Positions 25,578 through 35,670 of a DNA stretch of 64,000 nucleotides are shown piece after piece. The notes beneath the pieces are model-generated. The model made no database searches. It was not told the origin of the DNA and saw nothing but the letters and a program-made list of their open reading frames with translations. Positions within the stretch are counted from its first letter, which is position 1. Each line of letters starts with the position of its first letter. Source of the stretch: Gammaproteobacteria bacterium (GTDB lineage: Bacteria; Pseudomonadota; Gammaproteobacteria; SURF-13); the NCBI GenBank assembly GCA_030680605.1, contig JAUXUQ010000019.1:108538-172537 (forward strand), read 5' to 3'. The position numbers and the translations under genes are program-made.

Positions 25578-26192
25578 ATGGTCGCGCATACCCCCCGTGA
25601 CTCGCGCATGCGCCGAAGGATCGCGCTGGAAGCGGCGCACCTGATGGCCGAGCACGGTATCAGCGATTATTACACCGCCAAACGCAAGGCCGCGCACCAG
25701 ATCGGGGCGCCGGATACCCGTAACATGCCGGACAACCAGGAGGTCGAACAGGCCTTGGGTGACTACCAGCGCCTGTTCCAGTCCGAGCACCACCCGCGCC
25801 AGCTGCGCAGGCTGCGGCAAGCGGCGGTCGAGGTAATGCGTCTCCTCACACCGTTCCAGCCACGCCTGGTGGGTTCGGTGCTGAGCGGTACAGCGTCTGC
25901 CCACGCCGATGTTAATGTGCACCTGTTTACGGATGCGCCGCAAGAGGTAGGGGTATTTCTGCTCGGACGCGACATTCCCTATGAAACCGACACCCGCCCC
26001 TTGCGCACGGGCCAGGACATGGCCCCCGAGCACTTCCCGCTGTACCGGTTTGTGGCTGGCGAGGTTGTGATCTGTCTGACGGTGTTTCCTGTCAGCGGGC
26101 TGCGGCAGGCACCGCGCAGCCCGGTTGATGGGCACGCCATGCGTCGGCTGCCGCTCGAGGGCCTGCTGCAACTTCTGGCACAAGACACTTGA
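25578..26192 (+). CDS. Conserved hypothetical protein, possible nucleotidyltransferase fold
   Basis: This 204-residue protein starts at an ATG four bases after the mrcA stop, so it is probably co-transcribed. The N-terminal half is helical and strongly charged (RRRIALEAAHLMAEHGISDY, TAKRKAA). The second half contains LVGSVLSGTASAHADVNVHL, which resembles the beta-turn of nucleotidyltransferase-superfamily proteins, with a possible acidic partner further on (DIPYETDTRP). I do not recognise a named family, and catalytic residues cannot be assigned. The frame is open upstream into mrcA, but there it is only a shadow of that gene. Confidence 0.75.
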   Translation: MVAHTPRDSRMRRRIALEAAHLMAEHGISDYYTAKRKAAHQIGAPDTRNMPDNQEVEQALGDYQRLFQSEHHPRQLRRLRQAAVEVMRLLTPFQPRLVGSVLSGTASAHADVNVHLFTDAPQEVGVFLLGRDIPYETDTRPLRTGQDMAPEHFPLYRFVAGEVVICLTVFPVSGLRQAPRSPVDGHAMRRLPLEGLLQLLAQDT

Positions 26193-26544
26193 CTCTGTCG
26201 AAAGAGCGCTCTCGTGCGGGTTCCACGCCGTTTCAGGGCGAGCTTGTACACAGTCTAGCGCGACGCCTGGCGTGCCGGCCGCAAGCCAATAATGCGGATC
26301 CCCACCTATCTATATATCTTTATGATAATAAACATATTTTTTTGATCAGGTTAAATTGTGTCCATTTTGTTTCGAAACCCGTAACAGTGCGGTTAAAACT
26401 GGTTTTACCCCCACCCATCCACAAAGATATCCACAGATTTTGTGGATATCCTTAATCCCGATTTTGTACAAAAACTTAGCGAATCTTGCGAAAGCTGTGT
26501 GCGACCTTGAGAACCTGTTTGATTAAGAGGCCTGCCAGAGTCTA
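26193..26544. other. Intergenic region upstream of priA, AT-rich
   Basis: This 352-base spacer has no convincing gene. Its middle (about 26305-26345) is strikingly AT-rich compared with the surroundings. It is followed by an inverted repeat TAAAAC/GTTTTA (26394-26407), a cluster of DnaA-box-like sites, and a 12-bp perfect palindrome TTTTGTACAAAA (26462-26473), then about 70 bases to priA. Confidence 0.7.
26415..26449. promoter_or_regulatory. DnaA-box-like cluster with a perfect inverted repeat
   Basis: Three near-matches to TTATCCACA occur within 35 bases: CCATCCACA (26415-26423, 7/9), ATATCCACA (26427-26435, 8/9) and the reverse complement of ATATCCACA (26441-26449, 8/9). The last two form a perfect 10-bp inverted repeat GATATCCACA / TGTGGATATC with a 5-base centre. 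This could be a DnaA binding site regulating priA, part of an origin-like element, or the operator of another protein. Confidence 0.5.
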
Positions 26545-28548
26545 ATGTCTACGCGGGTAGTACATATTGCCGTGCCTTCGCCGTTGCGCCGCAGCTTCGA
26601 CTACCTGCCGCCACAGGGCGGCGAGACTGCGCAGCTCGTACCGGGGTGTCGGGTGCGGGTGCCGTTCGGTCGCGGACAGGCGGTGGGCGTGGTACTGGCG
26701 GTCGCCAGCCAAAGCCGGGTAGCGCAGACACGTCTCAAGCGCGTGCTGGAGGTGCTGGACATGGAGCCGCTGTTACCGGCGGAGCTGCTGTCGCTGCTCG
26801 TCTGGGCAAGCGCGTATTACCACCACCCGATCGGCGAAGTGGTGGCAGCGGCGTTGCCTGCCGCCCTGCGGCAGGGCCGGGTGCCGCGCAGACGGGCCGT
26901 GGCGGACGCCCCGCCTGCCATCAGCCTGATCGCGGAGACGCCGCCCATCCTGCACCCGCCACAGGCCGAGGCGGTGCAGGCCGTGGCGGACGCATCGGGG
27001 TTTCAGGCCTTTCTGCTTGAAGGCGTCACCGGCAGCGGCAAGACCGAGGTGTACCTGCGCCTCATTGAGCGGGTGATTGCGGCGGGCCAGCAGGTGCTGG
27101 TGCTGGTGCCGGAGATCGCGCTCACACCCCAGCTCATGGCGCGCTTCACCCAGCGTTTCAGCGTACCGGTGGCGCTGTTGCATTCTGGCCTGAGCGAGGG
27201 TGAGCGTTTGCATGCCTGGCGTGCGGCGCGCTCGGGGCAGGCGGCGATCGTGGTCGGCACGCGCTCGGCGGTGTTTACGCCGCTGGCGCAGTTGGGCCTG
27301 ATTGTGGTCGACGAAGAGCACGACCTCTCGCTCAAGCAGCAGGAGGGTTTTCGCTACCATGCCCGCGATGTAGCCGTCATGCGCGCGCAGCGCGCCGCTG
27401 TGCCGGTACTGCTGGGTTCGGCCACACCTTCACTGGAGAGTCTCTGCAACGTCCGTGAGGGGCGTTACCGGCATTTACTGTTGCCGGAGCGGGCCGGACG
27501 CGCCACAGCGCCCCGCATTACCGTGCTCGACATGCGCAGCACGCCGGCGGAAGGCCGGGTATCGCGGCCCTTGTTGGTGCAGATGGCGGCTACCCTGCAG
27601 CGCTCGGAGCAGGCACTGGTGTTTCTGAACCGGCGCGGCTATGCGCCCACCCTGATTTGCAATGCCTGCCTCTGGGTGGCTACCTGTGAACGCTGCGACA
27701 CGCGCATGGTGCTGTCGCAGCGGGCGCAACGCCTGACCTGTCACCACTGCGGCGCCAGCCGCGCGGCGGACACCCTCTGTCCGGTCTGTAATGGCACGAC
27801 CTTGTATGCCCTGGGTCACGGTACCGAGCGGGTAGAGGAGACGCTGGCGCGGTATTTTCCGGGAACCACCGTGGCACGCATGGACCGTGATACCACGCGT
27901 GCCAAAGGCGCGCTGCACGCACTGATTGAAGACGTCCATGCCGGCCGCAGCCAGATACTGGTCGGTACCCAGATGCTGGCCAAAGGCCACCACTTCCCGA
28001 AAGTGACGCTGGTGGGTATCCTTGATGCCGATCAGGGTCTGTACGGAGTGGACTTCCGTGCGCCGGAGCGCATGGCGCAACTGATTGTACAGGTGATGGG
28101 ACGTGCCGGGCGCGGGGAGGCGAGCGGACAGGTGGTGATTCAGACCCATCACCCGGAGCATCCGCTACTGCAGCTGTTGCTGGCGCGTGGCTATGGCGCC
28201 TTTGCCGAGGCCGCGCTGGCGGAACGTGCGGAGGCCAGCCTGCCTCCCTATAACGCCCTGGCGCTACTGCGTGCGGAGGCCGTGGATGTGCGTGTGCCGC
28301 AGGCCTTTCTGGAGGCGGCACGGGCCATTGCGGAAGAGGCCGCCGTGGCGGGTGTGCAGCTGCTCGGGCCGGTGAGTGCGCCAATGGAACGCCGAGCCGG
28401 CCGTACCCGCGCCCAGTTGCTGTTGCAGGCCACACAGCGCGCGCCCCTGCATCGTTTGCTGGAGCGCTGTCTGCCAGGTTGGGAAGGGCTCAAGCTCGCC
28501 CGCCGGGTACGCTGGTCGCTTGATGTCGATCCGATGGAAATGGATTGA
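26545..28548 (+). CDS. priA: Primosomal protein N' (replication restart helicase PriA)
   Basis: PriA recognises stalled forks and reloads the replicative helicase. The 667-residue protein has the N-terminal 3'-DNA-binding domain ([16 protein letters not shown]), Walker [13 protein letters not shown], the DEEH Walker B, GSATPS (motif III), a zinc-binding cysteine cluster ([13 protein letters not shown] and [17 protein letters not shown]) and helicase motifs V and VI including VMGRAGR. It is slightly shorter than the E. coli protein but has every motif. A 14-bp tandem repeat begins four bases after its stop. Confidence 0.96.
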   Translation: MSTRVVHIAVPSPLRRSFDYLPPQGGETAQLVPGCRVRVPFGRGQAVGVVLAVASQSRVAQTRLKRVLEVLDMEPLLPAELLSLLVWASAYYHHPIGEVVAAALPAALRQGRVPRRRAVADAPPAISLIAETPPILHPPQAEAVQAVADASGFQAFLLEGVTGSGKTEVYLRLIERVIAAGQQVLVLVPEIALTPQLMARFTQRFSVPVALLHSGLSEGERLHAWRAARSGQAAIVVGTRSAVFTPLAQLGLIVVDEEHDLSLKQQEGFRYHARDVAVMRAQRAAVPVLLGSATPSLESLCNVREGRYRHLLLPERAGRATAPRITVLDMRSTPAEGRVSRPLLVQMAATLQRSEQALVFLNRRGYAPTLICNACLWVATCERCDTRMVLSQRAQRLTCHHCGASRAADTLCPVCNGTTLYALGHGTERVEETLARYFPGTTVARMDRDTTRAKGALHALIEDVHAGRSQILVGTQMLAKGHHFPKVTLVGILDADQGLYGVDFRAPERMAQLIVQVMGRAGRGEASGQVVIQTHHPEHPLLQLLLARGYGAFAEAALAERAEASLPPYNALALLRAEAVDVRVPQAFLEAARAIAEEAAVAGVQLLGPVSAPMERRAGRTRAQLLLQATQRAPLHRLLERCLPGWEGLKLARRVRWSLDVDPMEMD

Positions 28549-28551
28549 GGC

Positions 28552-28579
28552 AGATACAAGAGAAAAGATACAAGAGAAA
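28552..28579 (+). repeat. Tandem pair of the 14-bp repeat AGATACAAGAGAAA
   Basis: Two perfect adjacent copies of AGATACAAGAGAAA lie directly after the priA stop codon. The same core occurs at 39944-40060, directly after polA, so this is an interspersed repeat and not only a local duplication. Confidence 0.9.
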
Positions 28580-28631
28580 AGGTAGAATAAAAAACATTCC
28601 TGTTCCTCTAACTCAAGCCGCTTCTCGTTGC

Positions 28632-30419
28632 ATGAAATCCCATTTGTGTGAGTTGCTCCATACGGCGCTGCAAAATCTGCAGGCGCAAGGGGTGTTGTCG
28701 GGCGAGCTGCCGGAGATCGGCATCGAGCACGCGCGCGACAAACAGCATGGCGACTTTGCCAGCAATATTGCGCTGGTGCTGGCTAAGGCGGCACAGCGCA
28801 AGCCGCGCGAGTTGGCAGAGCAGATCGTGGCGTACCTGCCGCCATCGGGCAAGGTCGAGCGGGTCGATATCGCCGGACCCGGATTCATCAATTTTCTGCT
28901 TACGTCGGCGGCCTGGCAGGGTGTGGTCAACACTGTTCTCGATGCCGGTGCGGTGTACGGCAGGGGCGTGCAGATCGAAGCCGCCCCGCTGCAGATAGAG
29001 TTTGTCTCGGCCAATCCCAATGGCCCGCTGCACGTCGGCCACGGTCGCGGGGCGGCGATAGGCAGCGCGTTGGCCAACCTGCTGGAGGTGGCGGGTTTCA
29101 CGGTCAGCCGCGAATACTACGTGAACGATGCCGGCCGCCAGATGGACATCCTCGCCGCCAGCATATGGCTGCGTTATCTGGCGTTGTGCGGCGAGTCGGT
29201 GGTGTTCCCGGTTAACGGTTACAAGGGCGATTACGTGTCTGATATTGCGCGCGTCTTGCAGCAGACGCATGCCACCCGCTTGCACCACCCGTTGTCGGAA
29301 GTCATGTGCGATGTGCCGCCGGATCTGGCGGCCGATGGCAGCGGTGACAAGGAGGCGCACATCGACGCGCTCATCGCGCGCATGCAGACCCTGCTGGGCG
29401 CAGCGGACTATCGGGCAGTCTTTGATCTCGGTCTTGACACCATTCTTGCCGACATCCGCGATGACCTGGCCGCATTCGGCGTGCACTATGACCGCTGGTT
29501 TTCCGAGCGCTCGCTCACCGAATCGGGCAGCGTGCAACGCGCCATTGAGCGCTTGCAACAGACCGGGCATCTGTATGAGTCCGGCGGCGCAAGCTGGTTC
29601 CGCTCCACGGCCTTTGGCGATGAAAAGGATCGCGTGGTCGTACGCGAGAACGGGCAGCCGACCTATTTCGCCTCGGATATCGCCTATCATCTCGGCAAGT
29701 ACGAGCGCGGTTTCAGTCGCATCATCAATGTCTGGGGTGCCGATCATCACGGTTACATCCCACGGGTCAAGGCCGCGCTCAGCGCGTTGGGTGCAGACCC
29801 GGCACGTCTGCACGTGGTGCTGGTGCAGTTCGCCATCCTGTTTCACGGCAAGCAGCGGGCCCAGATGTCCACCCGCGCGGGTGAGTTTGTCACCTTGCGC
29901 GAGCTGCGCGCGGAAGTCGGCAATGACGCCGCGCGCTTTTTTTACGTGATGCGCAAGAGCGACCAGCATCTCGATTTTGACCTGGAGCTGGCCACCTCGC
30001 AGAGCAATGAGAACCCGGTATACTATGTGCAGTATGCGCATGCACGTATCTGTAGTGTGCTGAAGCAGGCTGAGGAGCGGGGCTGGAGGTGGGACGCCGC
30101 ACGCGGACGGGCGCATCTCGATCTGTTGCTCGAGCCTCATGAGCGCACACTACTGGCGACACTGGCACGTTACCCGGCCCTGATCGAATCGGCGGCCGCA
30201 CTCTACGAGCCGCATCAAGTGGCGTATTATCTGGTGGAGCTGGCGACGGACTTTCACACCTATTACAACGCGCTGCCGTTTCTGGTGGAAGAGGACAAGC
30301 TGCGTGATGCGCGCCTGTGTCTGTTGGTCGCCACGCGGCAGGTGTTGCGCAACGGGTTGGCGGTGCTGGGCGTGAGCGCGCCCGAGTCCATGCAGCGGGA
30401 GGATATCGATGAATGCTAG
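28632..30419 (+). CDS. argS: Arginyl-tRNA synthetase
   Basis: ArgS charges tRNA-Arg. From the ATG at 28632 the protein has 595 residues: an N-terminal Add-1 domain ([19 protein letters not shown]), the HIGH-type motif in [14 protein letters not shown], the KMSKS-equivalent [14 protein letters not shown], and a helical anticodon-binding domain ([12 protein letters not shown]). The frame is open 29 codons further upstream, but that part translates the repeat at 28552-28579 and lacks family similarity. The C-terminus overlaps the SPOR gene by 11 bases. Confidence 0.95.
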   Translation: MKSHLCELLHTALQNLQAQGVLSGELPEIGIEHARDKQHGDFASNIALVLAKAAQRKPRELAEQIVAYLPPSGKVERVDIAGPGFINFLLTSAAWQGVVNTVLDAGAVYGRGVQIEAAPLQIEFVSANPNGPLHVGHGRGAAIGSALANLLEVAGFTVSREYYVNDAGRQMDILAASIWLRYLALCGESVVFPVNGYKGDYVSDIARVLQQTHATRLHHPLSEVMCDVPPDLAADGSGDKEAHIDALIARMQTLLGAADYRAVFDLGLDTILADIRDDLAAFGVHYDRWFSERSLTESGSVQRAIERLQQTGHLYESGGASWFRSTAFGDEKDRVVVRENGQPTYFASDIAYHLGKYERGFSRIINVWGADHHGYIPRVKAALSALGADPARLHVVLVQFAILFHGKQRAQMSTRAGEFVTLRELRAEVGNDAARFFYVMRKSDQHLDFDLELATSQSNENPVYYVQYAHARICSVLKQAEERGWRWDAARGRAHLDLLLEPHERTLLATLARYPALIESAAALYEPHQVAYYLVELATDFHTYYNALPFLVEEDKLRDARLCLLVATRQVLRNGLAVLGVSAPESMQREDIDEC

Positions 30420-30975
30420 CCGCGACACATCTTCGTCCACGCCGGGTTGGGTGTGGTTGCTGGCCGGGCTTGCGCTCGGCCTGTTCGTCGCGCTGCTGGT
30501 CTACATCAGTGGTCGCGCACCGGCAGAGCAACGTTCGACCGCCGCCGCATCGTCGTCGACAAGCACACCCGCTGTCACAGATGCCCGTGCCGTACGCAAA
30601 GCGCCCGCTGCCACTGCGGCCACAGTGCCGCCGCGGTTTGATTTTTACACCATCCTGCCCGAGATGGAGGTGGCCGTACCGTTACACGAAGCCCCCGGCA
30701 AGCGGACGGGTGAGGCCCTGCCTCCCAACGACAAGTTGGGCAGCTACCTGCTGCAGGCGGGTTCGTTCAGGAGCTTTGAGGAGGCGGATCGACTGAAGGC
30801 GAGCCTCGTGCTGTTGGGGCTGGAGGCAAGCATCCAGACCGTGACCGTAAACAACAAGGATACCTGGCACCGCGTGCACATCGGGCCATACAAGACACTG
30901 GCCGAAATCGATGCAGTCCGCGCCCGCCTCAAGGAAAACCGGATCGACACTATGGTGTTAAAGGTCAAGGGGTGA
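30409..30975 (+). CDS. SPOR-domain membrane protein (FtsN-like)
   Basis: This 188-residue bitopic protein has a short cytoplasmic N-terminus, one membrane helix (about 14-34), an Ala/Ser/Thr-rich linker, and a C-terminal SPOR domain (about 110-188; [20 protein letters not shown] and [14 protein letters not shown]). SPOR domains bind denuded glycan strands at the division septum. Position after argS is the usual place for an FtsN-like protein in Gammaproteobacteria. In many genomes hslVU follow; here they do not. Overlap with argS suggests co-transcription. Confidence 0.9.
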   Translation: MNASRDTSSSTPGWVWLLAGLALGLFVALLVYISGRAPAEQRSTAAASSSTSTPAVTDARAVRKAPAATAATVPPRFDFYTILPEMEVAVPLHEAPGKRTGEALPPNDKLGSYLLQAGSFRSFEEADRLKASLVLLGLEASIQTVTVNNKDTWHRVHIGPYKTLAEIDAVRARLKENRIDTMVLKVKG

Positions 30976-31100
30976 ACGGCGTCGCTGCATGTACCAGAGC
31001 AGGGATGCAGGGTAAGGGGCCATTCCCAGGTCATTACCCTTTGTAGGGTGCCAGCTGGCGCGAAAGAAAAAGTTTCGGTGCAGTATCAAGGGGGGGCATC

Positions 31101-32735
31101 GTGGATCGACATACCAGCCAGATATTCAAACGCAACGCCCAGCTGCTGAAGTCGAAGGTAAGCCGCTATGCAATCTACGGTACGGCGATCGCACTCTGTG
31201 CCATTCTGCTGGCCACACTGCTTGTCGGCTACTATCAGTACGGTGAGTTGAGCCTCGATGCCTTGGTGAGTGCCCAGCAGGGCAATGTCGCGCTGTGGTT
31301 GCTCGATATCATGCCGTTTGTGTTTGCCTTCTGGGGCCAGTATGCCAGTTCCATGATGGCCTATGAGGCCAGCGCCATGGTGGTGGATCAGACCAGCGAA
31401 CTACGTGCCCAGGCCGCGATGCTGGAGCATGACGCGCTCTATGGTGCCATGCATGACGCCCTGACCGATCTTCCCAACCGTGTGCAGTTGCGCGACTGCG
31501 TGGTGCAGGCGCTCGCAATTGCGCAGCGTGAAAATACGCGACTGGCGCTGTTGCTGATGGATCTGAACGAATTCAAGGAAGTCAATAATACTCTCGGCCA
31601 TGCCAACGGTGACCGCCTGTTGGAGCAGGTGGCCGCACGGTTGCGGGGTGTGGTTTGTGGACCCGATACTGTGGCGCGCCTTGGCGGAGACGAGTTCGCC
31701 TTCCTGATGCCGCAGGTCGCCAGCGTGGAGAGCGCCATGGCAGTGGCGCGCGAGGCGCTGCGCGTGCTGGAGGCGCCATTTACCCTTGATACGCTTACAC
31801 TCGGTATCCAGGCCAGCATCGGCATTACGCTGTTTCCTGAGCACGGCAGCAATGTGGACGTGTTGCTGCAGCGCGCCGACATCGCCATGTATGCCGCCAA
31901 GAGCGACAAGAGCGGGATCGTGGTGTATTCACCCAAGCTTGATCAGTTCAGCCCGCAGCGCCTTGCCCTGATGGGCGAGCTGCGTCAAGCCATCGAAAAT
32001 AACGAGTTGGTGTTGCATTATCAGCCCAAGGTGGACGTGAAAACCAGCCACATCACTGAGGTCGAGGCCCTGGTGCGCTGGCAGCACCCGGGCCACGGAC
32101 TCATGGAGCCGGATGATTTTATTCCGCTTGCCGAGCGTACCGGGCTCATCAAACCGCTTACTCAGTGGGTGTTGCGCGAAGCCCTGCGCCAGCACGCGGA
32201 GTGGAATCAGCATGGCCTTGATCTGGGTGTATGCGTGAACCTGTCGGTGTCCACGCTGCTTGATTCGAAGCTTGCCGATACCATCGCCAGCCTGCTGGCA
32301 TCGTGCGGTGTGGCGCCGGAGCGGCTGGTTCTGGAGATCACGGAGAGCATGCTGATGAGCGATCCGCCGCGTGCGTTGCAGATGCTTAAGCGGCTGGCTG
32401 CGATCGGGATGCGTTTCTCCATCGATGACTTCGGGACGGGCTATTCGTCATTGCATTATTTGAGCAGATTGCCGGTGAGCGAAATCAAGATCGATAAGTC
32501 CTTCGTCGTGGACATGGTCGCCAATGACAATGACGCGATGATTGTACGTACCGCCATCGATCTGGGCCACAACCTCGGTCTCAAGGTGGTGGCAGAGGGC
32601 GTGGAGAGCGAGGAGATACTCACACGACTCAAGGCGTTGGGCTGCGATGCCGTACAGGGCTATCACATCTGCTATCCGCTCTCCGAGACGTATTTCTCCA
32701 GCTGGGTCAAGCAGACAAGTTGGTCAACATCCTGA
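31101..32735 (+). CDS. Membrane-bound GGDEF-EAL protein
   Basis: The 544-residue protein has two N-terminal membrane segments (about 20-45 and 60-85) and a short helical linker. It has a GGDEF domain with intact GGDEF at 195-199 and an EAL domain with intact EAL at 322-324, plus DDFGTG and the QGYHICYP end. Both c-di-GMP synthesis and hydrolysis are chemically possible, unlike in the degenerate protein at 662-2749. No RxxD inhibitory site is evident five residues before GGDEF. GTG is the start, preceded six bases upstream by a strong AAGGGGGGG. It ends base-to-base against the convergent thrB. Confidence 0.92.
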   Translation: MDRHTSQIFKRNAQLLKSKVSRYAIYGTAIALCAILLATLLVGYYQYGELSLDALVSAQQGNVALWLLDIMPFVFAFWGQYASSMMAYEASAMVVDQTSELRAQAAMLEHDALYGAMHDALTDLPNRVQLRDCVVQALAIAQRENTRLALLLMDLNEFKEVNNTLGHANGDRLLEQVAARLRGVVCGPDTVARLGGDEFAFLMPQVASVESAMAVAREALRVLEAPFTLDTLTLGIQASIGITLFPEHGSNVDVLLQRADIAMYAAKSDKSGIVVYSPKLDQFSPQRLALMGELRQAIENNELVLHYQPKVDVKTSHITEVEALVRWQHPGHGLMEPDDFIPLAERTGLIKPLTQWVLREALRQHAEWNQHGLDLGVCVNLSVSTLLDSKLADTIASLLASCGVAPERLVLEITESMLMSDPPRALQMLKRLAAIGMRFSIDDFGTGYSSLHYLSRLPVSEIKIDKSFVVDMVANDNDAMIVRTAIDLGHNLGLKVVAEGVESEEILTRLKALGCDAVQGYHICYPLSETYFSSWVKQTSWSTS

Positions 32736-33683
32736 TTACTCAGAGCTGAACACAGACGTGCTGTCTGCGCGCCGTGCGCAGAGGATGCGCTTGAAAACAT
32801 CCGGGTTCTTGGTATGCGTCATCTCTCCCTTGCGGGGAAAGTGCAGATCGTGCAGGCGTGACAGCCAGAAGCGCAAGGCCGCTGAACGCAGCAAAATCGG
32901 CCAGGCGTCAGCCTCGCCGGGCTGCAGCACACGCTTGCCGACATAGGCGGACAGCAGGGCGCTGAGTTGCGCGCTGTCGGGCGTGCCATCCTCACGGCTG
33001 CACCAGTCATTGACCGTTACCGCGAGATCATAGAGCAGGAAGTCATCACAGGCGTAATAGAAGTCGATCATCCCGGTGAGTGTGTCCCCCCGAAACAGCA
33101 CGTTGTCGCGAAACAGGTCGGCGTGAATTACGCCGCGTGGCGCGCGGATGTCCGTGTAACATGACTGAAACTCAAGTTCATCGCGCAGCAGTGCGGCATC
33201 GTCGGCACTGAGGCGTGGAAGCAGCTTGGCGGCGGTCGCTGCGCGCCAGGCCGGGCCGCGGTCATTGTCGCGTTGGCCGGTGAATGCCTGGCCCACGGCA
33301 TGCAGATGACCCAGTGCTGCGCCTACGGCGGCGCAGTGGGCTGTCGTGGGGTGCTCCACATTACTTCCCTCCAGCCGTCGCACCAATGCCGCCGGCCGTC
33401 CTTTCAGGTTGCGCAGATAATGCCCGGTGTTGTCCGCCAGCGGGTGCGCGCTCGGCACATCGTGCTCGGCGGTGAAGGCCATCAACTCCAGAAAGTAAGG
33501 CAGGTGCTCGGCGGGTGTGGATTCAAACAGGGTGAGAACAAATTTCCCGGAAGTGGTGGTGACAAAATAGTTGGTGTTTTCGATGCCTGCACTGATACCG
33601 GAGAACCCCACCAGGCTACCGAGGGTGTAATAGGTCAAATACTTCTCAAGCTCGCGTTGCTCAATGCGCGTGTAGACGGACAT
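32736..33683 (-). CDS. thrB: Homoserine kinase (ThrB, choline-kinase fold)
   Basis: ThrB phosphorylates homoserine in threonine synthesis. This is the APH/choline-kinase-like type rather than the GHMP type of E. coli. Marks are FSGISAGIENTNYFVTT (nucleotide loop), the catalytic loop GVIHADLFRDNVLF and the metal-binding GMIDFYYACDD. It has 315 residues, the normal length. The linkage to DUF2782 and polA is also known in pseudomonads. Its stop directly abuts the stop of the GGDEF-EAL gene. Confidence 0.95.
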   Translation of the reverse strand: MSVYTRIEQRELEKYLTYYTLGSLVGFSGISAGIENTNYFVTTTSGKFVLTLFESTPAEHLPYFLELMAFTAEHDVPSAHPLADNTGHYLRNLKGRPAALVRRLEGSNVEHPTTAHCAAVGAALGHLHAVGQAFTGQRDNDRGPAWRAATAAKLLPRLSADDAALLRDELEFQSCYTDIRAPRGVIHADLFRDNVLFRGDTLTGMIDFYYACDDFLLYDLAVTVNDWCSREDGTPDSAQLSALLSAYVGKRVLQPGEADAWPILLRSAALRFWLSRLHDLHFPRKGEMTHTKNPDVFKRILCARRADSTSVFSSE

Positions 33684-33744
33684 GGTGTTTCACTGGTCAA
33701 TGGCGCCCCCTGCATGGACGCGCGCTGGCTTCAGGCGTTGTGAC

Positions 33745-34110
33745 TCAGTCCCAACTGAAAATGACCCATTGCGGCACCTTGCTGGAGCGGATGTCGTTCT
33801 GGCGGGTCTCCATCTGGCCGTCGCCGTCGGTGTCGATGAGATAGTAGGGCGCTCCGGACGAGGGTGTGATCTTCACCATATACAGGCGGCCATTGAGGCG
33901 ATATTCCTGCACGGTATCGGCGCCACGCTTGATGATGGTGACCTCCGGCTCCAGCGCCGCGCCGCTCTCCACGGCCTCGGGGATCACCGGCGGCTCGGGT
34001 GCGGGCACAAGCCCGTCATCCGGCGGGATGGTCGGTTCTGCAGCCTGCGCACCGGCACCAAGCATGAGGGCCGAGATGAGCAGGGTGCGGGTCAGTAGGG
34101 ATGCGCACAT
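33745..34110 (-). CDS. DUF2782 periplasmic protein
   Basis: A 121-residue protein with a signal peptide (about 1-23, ending AQA), a Pro-rich spacer, and a small beta domain with EVTIIKRGADTVQEYRLNG, MVKITPSSGAPYYLIDTDGDG and a C-terminal PQWVIFSWD. These match the DUF2782 family, which has no known function. In Gammaproteobacteria the family is found between thrB and polA, as here (although two more blocks separate it from polA). Confidence 0.85.
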   Translation of the reverse strand: MCASLLTRTLLISALMLGAGAQAAEPTIPPDDGLVPAPEPPVIPEAVESGAALEPEVTIIKRGADTVQEYRLNGRLYMVKITPSSGAPYYLIDTDGDGQMETRQNDIRSSKVPQWVIFSWD

Positions 34111-34153
34111 GGTGTGGTCCTGGTTCTATCAAATGGTTGTGTGTCAGTTGGGA

Positions 34154-34864
34154 TTACAGCAGGATACCCTGCTCCTCGGCCCCGGGCTGCATGCCGTGGT
34201 ATTCATAGTAACTGAAGATAGCATCTACTACCTCATGCGGCTTGTCCAGTACCTGGAGCAGGTCGAGGTCTTCCGCCGCGATCATTCCTTCCGGCACCAG
34301 GGTATTGCGGAACCAGTCGAGCAGGCCGATCCAGAACGGCGAGTGCATCAGAACCACCGGGATACGGCGGATTTTATTGGTTTGCAGCAAGGTAAGGATT
34401 TCCGCCATTTCATCCAGAGTGCCGAATCCGCCTGGCAGGATGACATAGGCCGAGGCGTATTTTACAAACATCACCTTGCGCGAAAAGAAGTGGCGGAAAT
34501 TGAGCGAGATATCCTGATACTCATTGGCGACCTGCTCGTGCGGCAGCATGATGTTGAGGCCCACGCTGGGCGATTTGCCCGCCAGCGCACCTTTGCTCGC
34601 CGCCTCCATGAGGCCGGGTCCGCCGCCGCTTATGATGGAGAAACCGGCATCGGAGAGCGCGCGCGCAACCTCTTCCCCCATCATGTAATACGGGTGTCCC
34701 GGCGCAATGCGCGCTGATCCGAAGATGCTGACCGACGGTTTGATCTGCGACAGCCTCTCAAAGCCTTCGATAAACTCGGCCATGATCTGGAAGATTTTCC
34801 ACGACTCACGCGACAGTGACATGTCGTTGACGGGGCGGTGGGCGGTTTTGCGTTGATCGTTCAT
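34154..34864 (-). CDS. LOG-family Rossmann-fold protein (TIGR00730)
   Basis: The 236-residue protein contains the family signature PGGFGTLDE and the nucleotide-phosphate loop ISGGGPGLMEAASKGA. Members are lysine-decarboxylase-like in name but act as nucleoside 5'-monophosphate phosphoribohydrolases; the plant and some bacterial enzymes release cytokinins. The actual substrate here is unknown. I chose the ATG at 34864 because GAGGAG lies five bases upstream. An ATG 12 codons earlier has no such site. Confidence 0.85.
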   Translation of the reverse strand: MNDQRKTAHRPVNDMSLSRESWKIFQIMAEFIEGFERLSQIKPSVSIFGSARIAPGHPYYMMGEEVARALSDAGFSIISGGGPGLMEAASKGALAGKSPSVGLNIMLPHEQVANEYQDISLNFRHFFSRKVMFVKYASAYVILPGGFGTLDEMAEILTLLQTNKIRRIPVVLMHSPFWIGLLDWFRNTLVPEGMIAAEDLDLLQVLDKPHEVVDAIFSYYEYHGMQPGAEEQGILL

Positions 34865-34974
34865 TAAGACTCCTCGCTGCACAGGTGGCCTGTCATTCAT
34901 TCCGGGCTGCTGGTAAGAATGTATGGGTGATTGATGGTTCTGATTTTAAGCCTACCCGTGGAGGGGAGGGGGGT

Positions 34975-35670
34975 TTATTCATGCTCTTGCGGGGTTACCG
35001 GGAAAATATTTGTGGAATAGATCATCCGGGCTATAGCCAGGATGATCAGCCAGGCCAACAGCATGGTCACAAGGGTGTGGCTCAGGAAATGGTCCCCGAT
35101 CAGCATTTTGTATGTACCGGTACTCCAGCCCAGGGTCATGGCTGCAGTCAGCCCCATGATTTTATGTCTTCTGGTTTTGAACAGGAAAAACAGCGCCAGC
35201 AGCGCGAACCCGCCGCTGGCGTGGGCAGCGGGAAAACAGCGCACGGCTTCTTTTGCTTCGAAATTCGCCGGGTAGGATTTCAGCAGGGTTACATAGGGGT
35301 AGCTGCCGTTATAGTGGGTAATATGCCTGGGGCAGGGTATGTTGGTGATGGATTTCAGGCCGCCAACCACCAGTGGCACGACCAGTGACGAGAGCAGCAC
35401 AATCAGCAGCCCCTGCCGGTAAGCCTGGATGCGGGCATGGTTTCTGAAAAACACCAGTGCCACGACGAGCGCCACTGCAAACACGATGTAAACCCGCTTG
35501 ATGCCGTCGTAAAAGATCAGTCGGGCTGTTTTCTGGTCTTTCTCAAGTATCCACTGCTGCAATTCGGCATTGTAAAAATGATCCTGTAGCCACAGGTCTA
35601 TATCGAGTGCGTTGAACAAAAGCACAGTGAAGATCAGTGCCAAGGCCGTTAATGCCCACTGCCTAGTCAT
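34975..35670 (-). CDS. PAP2-family membrane phosphatase
   Basis: This 231-residue protein has about six hydrophobic segments and the three PAP2 elements: GGLKSITNIPCPRH, CFPAAHASGG and a final GDHFLSHTL with the catalytic His. Such proteins dephosphorylate lipid phosphates; LpxE/LpxF/LpxT-like members act on lipid A. It overlaps eptA by eight bases, so joint action on lipid A phosphates is a reasonable inference. Base composition is more AT-rich than in surrounding housekeeping genes. Confidence 0.85.
   Translation of the reverse strand: MTRQWALTALALIFTVLLFNALDIDLWLQDHFYNAELQQWILEKDQKTARLIFYDGIKRVYIVFAVALVVALVFFRNHARIQAYRQGLLIVLLSSLVVPLVVGGLKSITNIPCPRHITHYNGSYPYVTLLKSYPANFEAKEAVRCFPAAHASGGFALLALFFLFKTRRHKIMGLTAAMTLGWSTGTYKMLIGDHFLSHTLVTMLLAWLIILAIARMIYSTNIFPVTPQEHE

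Noticed and set aside
26290..26480. Calling this the chromosomal replication origin outright
   Set aside because: No dnaA, dnaN, gyrB, rpmH or gidA is nearby, the pil-ponA-priA block is not at oriC in related genomes, and only three imperfect boxes are seen.
28545..28631. An N-terminal extension of ArgS beginning in priA
   Set aside because: It translates the repeat element, and ArgS similarity begins only at the ATG at 28632.
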